NCBI GenBank assembly: GCA_030141605.1
Contig: JAQGDQ010002385.1
Location: forward strand, 1-62,000
DNA from: Tubiluchus corallicola
Lineage: Eukaryota > Priapulida > Priapulimorpha > Priapulimorphida > Tubiluchidae
Length of the DNA stretch: 62,000 nt
Direction: 5' to 3'
Positions within the stretch are counted from its first letter, which is position 1. The number at the start of each line of letters is the position of its first letter. The translations under genes were made by a program, and so were the position numbers. Shown one piece after another: positions 52,113 through 60,553 of this stretch. The notes under the pieces were generated by a model. That model worked only from the letters and a program-made list of their open reading frames with translations. It searched no databases and was not told the origin of the DNA.

Positions 52113-52652
52113 TTACTGTTTTGGATATATCGTTGTAATTTCACCTGAGATGCAGCCAATACCTATGAGGGGCATTTGGGTTTTTGTCGTTAAAAAAGCC
52201 TGCAAACTTTCAAGATGTGATCTTGCATTTTTTGAGGACATAATCACGGCAAACACTTCATCCATTTTCATGATGTCAAAGCCGTCCGTTACAATATCTA
52301 TAAACACACGAAAGGTGTATGGATTGCCACCGTAATAAAACCATTCTTCAACTTTTACATCATCAAATTGAAAAGCATTTAATGCCCGTTTGAGAGCTCC
52401 GATTGTGCCTTTGCGTTTATGCACCTCAAGACTTGCCTTGATTACCTCACGACGTATTTCCTCTGCCCAGTTTTCGTTCCACACATCCACCGACATTTCC
52501 CATGCAAGCCATGGAAGAATATGAGCAGGACAGGTGTCAGGATTGGTAACATATCTGTTTGGTGAACCAAGTGCAGCCATCCGTTTGGCAAATATCACCT
52601 CCAAATCTCTTTGCAATTTTGTTGCATTGGGAGGAAGAAGCGTTTCAGTCAT
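52113..52652 (-). CDS. Baseplate protein gpI (P2-like)
   Basis: The 179-residue protein starts LLPPNATKLQRDLEVIFAKR and has ILPWLAWEMSVDVWNENW, then RKGTIGALKRAL, diagnostic for phage tail protein I. It forms part of the baseplate wedge with gpJ. It overlaps J by 8 bp. Confidence 0.92.
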   Translation of the reverse strand: MTETLLPPNATKLQRDLEVIFAKRMAALGSPNRYVTNPDTCPAHILPWLAWEMSVDVWNENWAEEIRREVIKASLEVHKRKGTIGALKRALNAFQFDDVKVEEWFYYGGNPYTFRVFIDIVTDGFDIMKMDEVFAVIMSSKNARSHLESLQAFLTTKTQMPLIGIGCISGEITTIYPKQ

Positions 52653-53715
52653 AGTCCACCATTGTTGTCAGTTTGATATTTGTGCAGTAAGGAGCTTGGA
52701 TATTTGTAGTTTCAATATCTTCTGTAGGTGAAATGACCTTCACTTTTTTTACTCCCTTAGTATGAAGTGCGTCATGAATACCGGATACGGCAACCAATCC
52801 GCCGACAGTGTGGCGTTCGCTTACATACTGCTCCAAAAGTTCTCGTCCTTCATTTTCAACAACGGCAAAGGACGGTCCGGGATAAACTGTTATTTCCGCT
52901 TCAATCTCATAAGGGATAATTTCCGCAGGCTGAACCGTTACCATATCGGTTAACGGACGTTTATCCTCATCGTTGAGTTCCAGCCTGACCAACTTCAGAA
53001 CATCCGCCCTCTCATAATCAAGAAGCAGTTCGGCATTTTCTGAAATAGGACTTCCCGAAGTACGCAGCAAAAGCGAATTATCTTTATCAAAGACGTAATC
53101 AACCCCGACAGTATATGTAATATTGCCGTCCACATCCTTAACTGTAAGATTGTTGATATCCTTACCGTCTACAACAACGGCATTGTTTTTAAGTTGAACT
53201 TCAACATTTGTTAAGTTTTCCCGTTCAAGAGGTGTTCCGTCACCATCTGTTCCCAGCAGTGTTACTATTACTTCTCCGGAGTTGGGGCTGTAAACATCCA
53301 CCGATTTTACCTTTACACTGGCAGAAAGAGCATGGAATATGTATGCACCGATCGGTCCTGCTGTTGAATATCCTTCCAAAGAGAGTTGGCAACGATAACG
53401 AAGCCTGTCGTCATCTTCCCCTTCCAGTCTTTCAACGCCATAACCTGTCGCTTTATGATCAAGATCCGACCCGACAGCATAAGCCAGCAGATTGGCTTTT
53501 GCAGCTTCATTGATACGATGCCTCATCAGCATTTCACGATAGGCCGTACTTTGCAGCACTACAATCGCAGGATCGCTTTCTAGTAAAGCATCATAGCCTG
53601 GGTCTTTGCCGATAAAGGCGGAATAATATTCTTTTAAAAGTGTTTCATAATCGATATTTTCAACAATCTCAGGAGCAGGAAGTTTTGATAAATCTATAAC
53701 TGTAAAACCACTCAT
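52645..53715 (-). CDS. Baseplate assembly protein gpJ (P2-like)
   Basis: The 356-residue baseplate J protein starts GFTVIDLSKLPAPEIVENID and has ANLLAYAVGSDLDHKATGYG, then RCQLSLEGYSTAGPIGAYIF, matching the family. A middle insertion (about residues 185-235, TVGVDYVFDKDNSLLLRTSG) looks like an added beta domain. With gpI and gpW it builds the baseplate wedge. It shares one base with the small fibre-like gene upstream. Confidence 0.92.
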   Translation of the reverse strand: MSGFTVIDLSKLPAPEIVENIDYETLLKEYYSAFIGKDPGYDALLESDPAIVVLQSTAYREMLMRHRINEAAKANLLAYAVGSDLDHKATGYGVERLEGEDDDRLRYRCQLSLEGYSTAGPIGAYIFHALSASVKVKSVDVYSPNSGEVIVTLLGTDGDGTPLERENLTNVEVQLKNNAVVVDGKDINNLTVKDVDGNITYTVGVDYVFDKDNSLLLRTSGSPISENAELLLDYERADVLKLVRLELNDEDKRPLTDMVTVQPAEIIPYEIEAEITVYPGPSFAVVENEGRELLEQYVSERHTVGGLVAVSGIHDALHTKGVKKVKVISPTEDIETTNIQAPYCTNIKLTTMVDYD

Positions 53716-53975
53716 TAAATACCTCCGTATTCAACTCCATGTCCCGGTTGTTCGGCAATAAAACCGAAATCTTCAAACTGCGATGCGACTTCCGATGTCA
53801 TGCCATAATCAATAACAGGAGATACAAACTGCACCTGACGAATGGAATCATCCGCCATTCTGGCATACATCACTCCGTCACTTGCATTCAATGCAAGTTC
53901 ACCTACAATCAGATCACTAACTATCGGCTTCTTACCGGGAAGAATAGAGGTTTTATGTTTGATAGTGTTTGTCAT
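53715..53975 (-). CDS. Small fibre-like prophage protein
   Basis: The 86-residue protein shows the pattern KHKTSILPGKKPIVSDLIVG-ELALNASDGVMYARMADDSI, a widespread N-terminal module of phage fibre and spike proteins (PGKxPxxxDLxxGELAxNxxDG). No C-terminal fibre shaft follows. It lies between J and a 311-residue fibre-like gene, an unusual place in a P2-type tail cluster. Confidence 0.7.
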   Translation of the reverse strand: MTNTIKHKTSILPGKKPIVSDLIVGELALNASDGVMYARMADDSIRQVQFVSPVIDYGMTSEVASQFEDFGFIAEQPGHGVEYGGI

Positions 53976-53992
53976 GTCTTTTCACTTATGAA

Positions 53993-54928
53993 TTAAAATG
54001 TTCCGCCATCAACAAGGCTGTTATTGCCAAGGAAATCAACACCTTCCTGTGCTGCTTCAACGCCGTTCTGCATTGCATTGATACGCATCATTGTTCCTGC
54101 TGCAAAAGCAGTTAAATCCGTGCCTACACCACCACGGTTAAATGGAAGCAATCCGCTAACGGTATTTTGATTGTCAAGTGGCGTTGCTCCCCAAACAGCA
54201 TCTCCTGCCCCTTGTGATATCAGGCTTTGTCCTGCCGTATTGGAGGATTTAACCGCAACTTTGTCAGAAGCATTTGTGTGAATGGTTGCATCATCAGAAT
54301 CAACGGAGACAATATCTCCTGATACAATAATACCTGCACCGCCTGTTACACCTGATAATCCGCCAAATCTATCCCAGGTAATACCATCATAGCGTTGCCA
54401 TGAATTACTGTTTTGATCCCAGACCAAAGCACCTTCACCTGCTGAAGAAATATCATAAACAACCTGAAATTCAGTACCGTCAAACTCAACTATATCGTTG
54501 TCTTCAACACCAATGATCGTGCCAAAATTGGCATGCAGATTTGTAGTATCGGTAATTAAATAACGATCACCTGTGGCAGGAGAAGAACCCGGATCAAGTG
54601 TTGCATCTGCCTGTTTTGCTAAAACATCCTTTTGAAAGTCCAGCCCCGTAATTGACTTGTCTACCTCACCACGGACATAGGCTGTTGTGGCAATTTTTGT
54701 GGAATTATCACCTGTACTTGGTGTGGGTGCCGTCGGTGTTCCAACAAATGCCGGATCAAGCAGTCTTGCAAAATTGCTTCCCGCAATATCAATAACTGCA
54801 CCACTGGTGTTTTTGACATATAGGATCAGATCGGCAAGGTTAATTGCCAATTCACCATCCTGCAATTGTGCTGGTGTTGGGACAGCTCCCTGTGTTAAAC
54901 TCCGTTTGATTTGAATAATGTTAGCCAT
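53993..54928 (-). CDS. Fibre-like structural protein
   Basis: The 311-residue protein opens IIQIKRSLTQGAVPTPAQLQ-DGELAINLADLILYVKNTSG, the same fibre N-terminal module. It continues with TAPTPSTGDNSTKIATTAYV, a repeat type found in tail fibres, and a beta-rich middle (EFDGTEFQVVYDI, WQRYDGITWDRFGG). It ends NNSLVDGGTF, like its downstream and upstream neighbours (DVDGGVF, EYGGI), suggesting a shared docking tail. It lies between W and J. Confidence 0.72.
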   Translation of the reverse strand: MANIIQIKRSLTQGAVPTPAQLQDGELAINLADLILYVKNTSGAVIDIAGSNFARLLDPAFVGTPTAPTPSTGDNSTKIATTAYVRGEVDKSITGLDFQKDVLAKQADATLDPGSSPATGDRYLITDTTNLHANFGTIIGVEDNDIVEFDGTEFQVVYDISSAGEGALVWDQNSNSWQRYDGITWDRFGGLSGVTGGAGIIVSGDIVSVDSDDATIHTNASDKVAVKSSNTAGQSLISQGAGDAVWGATPLDNQNTVSGLLPFNRGGVGTDLTAFAAGTMMRINAMQNGVEAAQEGVDFLGNNSLVDGGTF

Positions 54929-54956
54929 AATTATGCTCCTTTAGAATGGGTTAAGA

Positions 54957-55208
54957 TTAAAAAACTCCTCCGTCTACATCCGTTTCAAGAGGTTTGGTCT
55001 GCCATTTTGCTTCTGCTTCGTTGTAATAGATGATGTGTCCGTCCTGCTTTTCGGATAAATCCATTCCGGCAAGTTCTTCGAAACTGAAAGAAAGATGACC
55101 AGCAATGCCAATGACAGAAACCCGAACCGTTTTGCCATTCTGAAAAATAGGCATCTCTTCCGTGCCGTCAAGCACATCTGCTTTCGGTAATTTGTTAATT
55201 CTCGGCAT
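54957..55208 (-). CDS. Small fibre-like prophage protein
   Basis: The 83-residue protein reads KLPKADVLDGTEEMPIFQNG, then LAGMDLSEKQDGHIIYYNEA-EAKWQTKPL and ends TDVDGGVF. The DLSxKQDGxxxxYNExxxKW motif is common in fibre proteins. It probably combines with the two neighbouring small fibre-like genes. It lies 9 bp downstream of W. Confidence 0.68.
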   Translation of the reverse strand: MPRINKLPKADVLDGTEEMPIFQNGKTVRVSVIGIAGHLSFSFEELAGMDLSEKQDGHIIYYNEAEAKWQTKPLETDVDGGVF

Positions 55209-55217
55209 CGTTATTCC

Positions 55218-55655
55218 TTAATTGAGTAGCGGTCTTTCATCTTCCGTAAGAATTGGTTCGCCCGTTTCGGTAAATACATCGTACCGCCTGATGTCTTCTC
55301 CTTTTGGAATTTCTCCGCCTTTTATTTCTATACCTTCAAGGGCAATGATTTTTCCGCTTACAAGATAGCGTCCTTCCAAATCTAGGGTAAGTTTACCCTG
55401 TGTTATGTTTTGTACGGTTACCTGAATCACTTCAAATCGTGGCTCCCAGTTATAGAGGGCTTCCACAACATCCGAATAAATCTCCGCAATCAAATCACCG
55501 TTTAATGGATTATCAATCCTTTCAAATAGCCTCGAACCGTAATCCCTACGCATCACTCTTGAACCGATTGGCGTGCTTAAAATATTGGCAATAGACTGTT
55601 TTAGATGAGCAATTCCTTCCAGATGCTCCCCGGTCTTTGTATTCATTCCTCGCAT
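55218..55655 (-). CDS. Baseplate wedge protein gpW / gp25-like
   Basis: The protein has about 145 residues from ATG 55653-55655, where GGCAGGATAAA precedes it; the frame is open to 55685. It has LEGIAHLKQSIANILSTPIG, RVMRRDYGSRLFERIDNPLN and a lysozyme-like gp25 fold. It is the innermost wedge component. It overlaps the gpV stop by a few bases from the upstream frame and precedes three fibre-like genes instead of J. Confidence 0.9.
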   Translation of the reverse strand: MRGMNTKTGEHLEGIAHLKQSIANILSTPIGSRVMRRDYGSRLFERIDNPLNGDLIAEIYSDVVEALYNWEPRFEVIQVTVQNITQGKLTLDLEGRYLVSGKIIALEGIEIKGGEIPKGEDIRRYDVFTETGEPILTEDERPLLN

Positions 55656-55656
55656 T

Positions 55657-56277
55657 TTATCCTGCCGTAACTTTTCCTGAACCACCTGTTATAGTGCCTC
55701 TATGTGTATTTGGATCGACCTGAACCGTATCACCTATACGGGCAACTGCGGGACCGCCTCCGGCAAGATCCGTCGCTCCGCTTCCTGCAATATTTCCTGT
55801 AATACCGACATTTCCATCCAATGTGATTTGAGGCGCTTTCACAAGAGCATTTGAAGCCTCAACATTCACATTCCCCGCAACTTTGATATTGGCATCTCCC
55901 TTAAAATCAGCACTGAAAGTTCCTGATGCTCTGTCAAATGTTACGGTAGACCCATCTGCATAATGGGTTGTGTGTATGTCTTTTGAAGAGCTTGGTGCAT
56001 TTTCCTTATAAAGAGCAGGCAGAATAATCCCTTGAGACAGATCACCACTTGGAGCAAGAACAACAACTTGTTCGCCAACATCAACAGGATGCCAGTCTTT
56101 GCTGTTTCCTGCACGACGTGTAATCCATGGAAGCCAGCCCGTAAGCAGATCACCTATCTCAACACGAGCCAAAGCTTTAGCGTAATCAGCCTCTTTAATT
56201 GTTCCCAATCGGACAAGATTTGCCAAACGCCGTGCCAGCTCGTTCATGTTGAATCCCTGCTGTTCATCAAAAAACAT
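55657..56277 (-). CDS. Baseplate spike protein gpV (P2-like)
   Basis: The protein has about 206 residues. ATG 56275-56277 overlaps the stop of the upstream small gene as TGATG; a second candidate, ATG 56245-56247 (MNELARRLANLVRLG), matches P2 gpV starts better. It has an OB-fold (ARVEIGDLLTGWLPWITRRA, then DVGEQVVVLAPSGDL) and then a beta-helix spike (VNVEASNALVKAPQITLDGN). The end, PAVARIGDTVQVDPNTHRGT, is PAAR-like and may self-cap the spike tip. It punctures the outer membrane. Confidence 0.9.
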   Translation of the reverse strand: MFFDEQQGFNMNELARRLANLVRLGTIKEADYAKALARVEIGDLLTGWLPWITRRAGNSKDWHPVDVGEQVVVLAPSGDLSQGIILPALYKENAPSSSKDIHTTHYADGSTVTFDRASGTFSADFKGDANIKVAGNVNVEASNALVKAPQITLDGNVGITGNIAGSGATDLAGGGPAVARIGDTVQVDPNTHRGTITGGSGKVTAG

Positions 56278-56447
56278 CACGACTCTTTTTGCTTTTTGGG
56301 TTTTTTAGGAGTATCTTTTGATATAGTTTTTTCAGATGCTCTTACACAAAAGCCACTCGTCAATAATGCAGTGGCTTTTTGGGTTTCTAATTCATAGGTC
56401 TGACCTTTTTTAAAAGCTCCTTTATCCCTGATCATAGTAATTAGCAT
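56277..56447 (-). CDS. Small prophage protein, 56 residues
   Basis: The ATG at 56445-56447 has a strong AAGGAGAATACCA site. The product (MLITMIRDKGAFKKGQTYEL, then ATALLTSGFCV and a lysine-rich tail) has the GxFKKGxxYxLxxxxAxxLxxxG pattern of many short phage head-tail proteins of unknown role. It overlaps the tail-terminator-like gene by 26 bp and the gpV start by 1 bp, so it is embedded in the coupled operon. Confidence 0.68.
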   Translation of the reverse strand: MLITMIRDKGAFKKGQTYELETQKATALLTSGFCVRASEKTISKDTPKKPKKQKES

Positions 56448-56946
56448 TGGTATTCTCCTTTATTGTAATATCTGTTGGTGTTAAACCATTTAAATCAGGC
56501 TGTTTGACTGCCGTTCTATAAGTAAGTGAATAGGTCAAACGCGTCACGCCATAAACCTTGCTCCCATCAATAACGGCAGAACTTTCTGTCCTTTTTAAAC
56601 GCAAGATGGAAGATTGATACATGGCAATATCCCAACCATCGAAAGCCTTCTCAATTTGAAATGCAAACAGATCAAGCTCATCATCAAGTGTTTCAGAGCC
56701 TTTAATCACCGCCTCAATATCTACAGACAGATTGCGTTTCAAAGGCGCATACCCGTCACCGTCCCATTGATCTTCCTCAATTGTTTCATCCTGCGTATAT
56801 ACAAGGATTGCAGGAAAAAACTGATCAAACAGAGGTTTGACACGACTGGCATAAACCCTGTCATCTGCCATAGTAGGAAAAACACCTTCATTAGGAGTTT
56901 TCAAGCGTTCCACAAAAGCCTTTCTGATATTTTCTCTAGGGTGCAT
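56422..56946 (-). CDS. Tail terminator-like / head-tail protein
   Basis: The 174-residue protein starts HPRENIRKAFVERLKTPNEG and has FFPAILVYTQDETIEEDQWD and TRLTYSLTYRT, the size and pattern of lambda gpU-like tail terminators used by many tailed phages. It would cap the tail and join it to the head. It overlaps its upstream neighbour by 11 bp. Confidence 0.7.
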   Translation of the reverse strand: MHPRENIRKAFVERLKTPNEGVFPTMADDRVYASRVKPLFDQFFPAILVYTQDETIEEDQWDGDGYAPLKRNLSVDIEAVIKGSETLDDELDLFAFQIEKAFDGWDIAMYQSSILRLKRTESSAVIDGSKVYGVTRLTYSLTYRTAVKQPDLNGLTPTDITIKENTNANYYDQG

Positions 56947-57313
56947 TTAAATCCTCATGTAGTACCAGTTTAAGACTGCCCGGGATATGGATCTGCACAT
57001 CAATCACCTGAAATCGAAAGCCTTCCACTTCCACACAATCTCCTTGCTGAGGCTTAGGGTAAGATTCAGGCATATCCGCTTTACGAATAAAGACTGCGAT
57101 CTGCTCGGAAGTAATGGAGGTTTCTTCCATAGTATCGGGCTGGACTTCCTCATAGCTTTTGTGAAAATCACCAGCTATGGGAAAGCTGTCAAAGACGGTA
57201 TTGGCAGGAATATACAAAATATTTCGTCCGAATATTCCCTCCTTTACATTGCCTTCCTCATCCTTTTCCCCGACGCATGCCTTGTTAATGAATGTGTCAA
57301 AATCAAACGCCAC
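56936..57313 (-). CDS. Head-tail joining protein (putative head completion)
   Basis: The 125-residue protein starts AFDFDTFINKACVGEKDEEG and ends FQVIDVQIHIPGSLKLVLHE. Position between the major head gene and the tail terminator and a beta-rich pattern suggest a lambda gpFII-like stopper. No decisive motif is visible. It overlaps both neighbours by 11 bp. Confidence 0.62.
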   Translation of the reverse strand: MAFDFDTFINKACVGEKDEEGNVKEGIFGRNILYIPANTVFDSFPIAGDFHKSYEEVQPDTMEETSITSEQIAVFIRKADMPESYPKPQQGDCVEVEGFRFQVIDVQIHIPGSLKLVLHEDLNAP

Positions 57314-57734
57314 TTGCTACGTCCTCATCCTGAATTTCTTCAAGCAGAAGTTCCGCTTCTTCTTTTTTCAGAAGCTCCGTGTTTACCTGTTTTCCATCCT
57401 TGTCATAAACGTTGTATTGTCCGAAGCGAACATGTTCGAGCTTTGGAAAATCGGTTTTATCAGGATCGTCTTCTTTTTTACCCTTATCTGCAGGTTGAAC
57501 CTTTTTCTTCTTCCCGACTTCTTCAAGACGATCTTCAAGAAAACGTGAAAACGTACCCTTTACGACACCGACCACTTCACCCTGCTTAAACTGGACGGGC
57601 TCTTTTACTTGAAAAGTATCTTTGCCTTTTTTAATCAGGGCATGTCCTCTGACAGACGCTTGTTCATCAGAGAGCTTCAGCACCATGCCGACCCCGAAGG
57701 TGGCATGGGCTGTTGTGATTTTATATGTTTTCAT
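57303..57734 (-). CDS. Prophage head-region protein, unknown
   Basis: The 143-residue protein has an N-terminal segment (TAHATFGVGMVLKLSDEQAS) followed by a highly charged Lys/Asp-rich linker (about residues 74-95) and an acidic C-terminus (KKEEAELLLEEIQDEDV). The first half resembles short head-tail adaptor-associated proteins seen after major capsid genes. The function is unknown. It lies 7 bp after the major head gene. Confidence 0.6.
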   Translation of the reverse strand: MKTYKITTAHATFGVGMVLKLSDEQASVRGHALIKKGKDTFQVKEPVQFKQGEVVGVVKGTFSRFLEDRLEEVGKKKKVQPADKGKKEDDPDKTDFPKLEHVRFGQYNVYDKDGKQVNTELLKKEEAELLLEEIQDEDVASGV

Positions 57735-57741
57735 AAGTCTC

Positions 57742-58707
57742 CTACAATTTTACAAGTTGAGACAAACAGGCATGCTGCCAGAAGCCGTATCCGACATTTC
57801 TCCAAGTATCGACACCGTATTGATGCTTATCTTCCTTGAATTCAAGCTCGGAACCTTCCGCAATTGCTTTTAAGACAACGGGTTTTTCTTCCTGACGAAT
57901 GAATGGACGCACTGATCCATCAATACGGAAAATAGCAAACTTGTCACTCCATGCATCAAGACGAGGATTTTGTGCCACAGCAATATCAACTTCACTTAAT
58001 ACTTTCACCATGTTGGAAGCTCCGCCGATAGTCAAAGGCACGGCAAGAGATGCCTTGGATAGATACCACATTGAAGTCGGCACCATAACCAGGAACTTTG
58101 ATGCACTCTCGTTCATAGGCTCACCCTGATCGTCCTTGTATGAAAGGATTTTCTGAATGGTTTGAAGGATTGCCAGACGAAGAGCTGCTTCACTCGGTGC
58201 ATTCGGCTCTCCTGCATCATCTGATTTTACACCCGGTAAACTATTCAGATTGACCTGGATTTTATTACTTTGAATTCCGCTTTCACCTTCCTTGTGATCT
58301 GTATCAAAGAAATACTGCCCGTCATAGCAGACAGTGCTTTCACCGTTTAAAACAAGCTTTGAAAGAAGCTGAGCCCAGTGGGTATTGGTACGATCGGCAA
58401 GTTCATCAATTCTGACATTGATCTGTCCTGTTTTATCACGACGCAAATCAACCGTTGGAATTTCAAGCGTTGCTTCAAAGTGTTTGTTTTCAATGGTCAA
58501 GCCGTTAGTTGTAAAGCCTTTTGCCTGACGACCACCGACCCATTCACGCATGACAGGAACCTGCCCGAGCCATTTGTAAGTTTCACTTTCCTGATCTGAT
58601 GTAAAGTAGTTAGAAACGGCCTCAACCCATTCCATGCCACTTTTTTGATTTAAGCGTTTATGGTAACGACCGATAATCGCTCTTGAGGATAATTCTGATA
58701 AAGCCAT
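57742..58707 (-). CDS. Major head protein (Mu gpT-like)
   Basis: The 321-residue protein starts SELSSRAIIGRYHKRLNQKS and has WLGQVPVMREWVGGRQAKGF and LADRTNTHWAQLLSKLVLNG, characteristic of the Mu-like major head subunit gpT. It forms the capsid shell. Finding it with a lambda-type portal and a P2-type tail shows modular exchange. A GGAGAACTAAT site precedes the ATG. Confidence 0.9.
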   Translation of the reverse strand: MALSELSSRAIIGRYHKRLNQKSGMEWVEAVSNYFTSDQESETYKWLGQVPVMREWVGGRQAKGFTTNGLTIENKHFEATLEIPTVDLRRDKTGQINVRIDELADRTNTHWAQLLSKLVLNGESTVCYDGQYFFDTDHKEGESGIQSNKIQVNLNSLPGVKSDDAGEPNAPSEAALRLAILQTIQKILSYKDDQGEPMNESASKFLVMVPTSMWYLSKASLAVPLTIGGASNMVKVLSEVDIAVAQNPRLDAWSDKFAIFRIDGSVRPFIRQEEKPVVLKAIAEGSELEFKEDKHQYGVDTWRNVGYGFWQHACLSQLVKL

Positions 58708-58730
58708 ATTAGTTCTCCTAAATTAAAAAA

Positions 58731-59153
58731 TTACGGTGTTACCGGTGCATGTGCATAGGCATAAAAATCAACCACTGCTTTGCCTGAAGTTTCAAGACGT
58801 GAAATCTGCCCGATATAAGTTGCCCCACCACCTGATGCCAAAGTAAAGGTGTTGTCATCAAGTGCATAAACAGGCTTGCCGACATCTGCCAAAGTCACGC
58901 CTGCTATATCAAGCAGAATTGCTCCTTTTTTGCGAACACGGATATTTTTTTCACCATCTCCGCCGTTTACATTATCAGCATGTCTGTCTGCAAAACCTCG
59001 AAAAGCATCACCTGACTGAAGTCCGCGAGAATAACCTGAACCGTTATCACCAACTGCAGCACCTTCATAAATGATAGTATTTGCAGCAACAGGAAATTCG
59101 TTGGTCACCCCGAGTTCATAAACACGAGGTGTATCTGTTGTTAAAGCTGTCAT
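58731..59153 (-). CDS. Capsid decoration/cement protein (DUF2190-like)
   Basis: The 140-residue beta-rich protein (ANTIIYEGAAVGDNGSGYSR, RKKGAILLDIAGVTLADVGK PVYALDD, TYIGQISRLETSGKAVVDF) has the pattern of small capsid-stabilising proteins found between the protease/scaffold and the major head genes. The ATG overlaps the protease stop by 1 bp (TAATG). Confidence 0.78.
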   Translation of the reverse strand: MTALTTDTPRVYELGVTNEFPVAANTIIYEGAAVGDNGSGYSRGLQSGDAFRGFADRHADNVNGGDGEKNIRVRKKGAILLDIAGVTLADVGKPVYALDDNTFTLASGGGATYIGQISRLETSGKAVVDFYAYAHAPVTP

Positions 59154-59746
59154 TATTTACCTCCACCTAATATTCTGACCTGACCACTCTCATCGGCTTT
59201 TTTGAAAGCAAGATAAGCTTCAAAATCATCACCGAACTCAGCACGGAGTTTTGGGCATTTATCCCATTCCGCCTTGGCTCTGTCTTCAAGTGGAGCATTC
59301 GGGTCAACCTTGTTTTCATCAGCAGTTTTTGCAACACTCGGCTTGATTTCAGGAAGTTTGTCTTCCGCAGCTTTAGCAGCTTTTAAGAAATCCCCGCCTT
59401 TTGCTTTTTCTGCTGCAACAATAGCAAGAGCCAGCTTTTCAGCTGTCATTTCAGGATCAGATTTTGCCTTTGCAACCAAATCTTCATGTCCCGGAAGAGA
59501 TGCCTCCTCAATTGCAGTCAAGCGATTACGTTCAGCCTCTGCTCCTTCTTTAACACCAAGAGCTTTAGCCTCAATAGCCCCTTTATCCTGACCTTCATTA
59601 AAACCTTCTTGTTTGAAAGCTTCATAAATGGCAGAAAAATCTTTTTTGATATAGTCCGCCGTGATCTGCTCTTTCAAAACAGCATTAGCTGGCACAGCAT
59701 TTGCCGGTACAGCATTAGCTGGTAAAGTTTCATTTGTTTTATTCAT
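59153..59746 (-). CDS. Nested scaffold protein (lambda Nu3-like internal start)
   Basis: Inside the protease gene, in the same frame, ATG 59744-59746 is preceded by AAAGGAGAACTTACT, a stronger ribosome site than that of the full gene. Translation from here gives 197 residues (MNKTNETLPANAV onward), exactly the helical scaffold part. Lambda makes its scaffold Nu3 from the 3' end of gene C in the same way. Confidence 0.75.
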   Translation of the reverse strand: MNKTNETLPANAVPANAVPANAVLKEQITADYIKKDFSAIYEAFKQEGFNEGQDKGAIEAKALGVKEGAEAERNRLTAIEEASLPGHEDLVAKAKSDPEMTAEKLALAIVAAEKAKGGDFLKAAKAAEDKLPEIKPSVAKTADENKVDPNAPLEDRAKAEWDKCPKLRAEFGDDFEAYLAFKKADESGQVRILGGGK

Positions 59747-60553
59747 AGTAAGTTCTCCTTTATTTGTATAAGTTGAGGTCAATGCATTCATCACATCTTC
59801 AAAGGTGCCTAAATCATCAACCATATGACTGTTTTTGGCATCGCGACCGACAACAACGCCACCGCGACCAAAATCCCGACGCACCGTATCCACAGAAACA
59901 TTCCTGTATTTAGCAATCGCCTCGATAAATTCGGTTTCAAGACTATCCAGCTCTCGCCGTATTTCCGTCATACCGTCTACCGTTCTTGGATCAGGACGCT
60001 TGTTTTTCGCATTGCTTGAGACAATCTCGATAGTGCGATAACCCTCACTGTCAGGATTTTCCTGAACAGGAACGGCTGTCACAACACCAATACTTCCGAC
60101 AAGTGCAGAACGGTTAGCAATTACTTTATCGGCACTGCTTGCAAGCCAGTAAGCTGCCGAACATCCATGCCGTCCGATATAAGCCCAGACGGGTTTTTGC
60201 GAGCGTGCCTGATGAATCATTTCAGCAACTTCACACGGACCCACGGCAACACCACCGGGACTGTCTATATCCAGCAAAATTGATTTGATGCTATCATCTC
60301 TCAACGCCTGCCTGAAATCTTTTACAAGCACGTCCAACGCCGTTCCTCCGAAAAAGAAGGAAAGGAAATTATCCTGTGCAGTAATCGGTCCTTTGACAGG
60401 AATAACTGCCGTACCGTCTCTGATGGATACGGTTCTAGTATTTTTCATCGGCGGATCACTTGAAAAAGAAAAGGCTTCCGAACCCGTAGCCATACTTTTT
60501 AATGTCTCGGGCTCTATCGCCCAATGTTTTGCTATGCTTAAAAGTTTATGCAT
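59153..60553 (-). CDS. Head maturation protease (S49/lambda gpC type) with C-terminal scaffold
   Basis: ATG 60551-60553 is preferred over 60568; it overlaps the portal stop by 8 bp. Residues about 45-270 form an S49 (SppA/ClpP-fold) domain: DIDSPGGVAVGPCEVAE, the nucleophile in GRHGCSAAYWLASSADKVIA, and GSIGVVTAV. The remainder is an Ala/Lys/Glu-rich helical scaffold containing three PANAV repeats. The protease processes the portal and scaffold during capsid maturation, as in lambda gpC. The scaffold part has its own internal start. Confidence 0.9.
   Translation of the reverse strand: MHKLLSIAKHWAIEPETLKSMATGSEAFSFSSDPPMKNTRTVSIRDGTAVIPVKGPITAQDNFLSFFFGGTALDVLVKDFRQALRDDSIKSILLDIDSPGGVAVGPCEVAEMIHQARSQKPVWAYIGRHGCSAAYWLASSADKVIANRSALVGSIGVVTAVPVQENPDSEGYRTIEIVSSNAKNKRPDPRTVDGMTEIRRELDSLETEFIEAIAKYRNVSVDTVRRDFGRGGVVVGRDAKNSHMVDDLGTFEDVMNALTSTYTNKGELTMNKTNETLPANAVPANAVPANAVLKEQITADYIKKDFSAIYEAFKQEGFNEGQDKGAIEAKALGVKEGAEAERNRLTAIEEASLPGHEDLVAKAKSDPEMTAEKLALAIVAAEKAKGGDFLKAAKAAEDKLPEIKPSVAKTADENKVDPNAPLEDRAKAEWDKCPKLRAEFGDDFEAYLAFKKADESGQVRILGGGK
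59679..59723 (-). repeat. Three 15-bp tandem repeats encoding PANAV
   Basis: ACAGCATTAGCTGGC, ACAGCATTTGCCGGT and ACAGCATTAGCTGGT follow one another on the plus strand. The repeats are in frame and lie just after the internal scaffold start. Confidence 0.9.

Noticed and set aside
56987-57589. 200-residue plus-strand frame across the head-completion genes
   Set aside because: It is antisense to three coupled minus-strand genes; its composition (Phe/His/Leu-rich) is typical of an antisense shadow.
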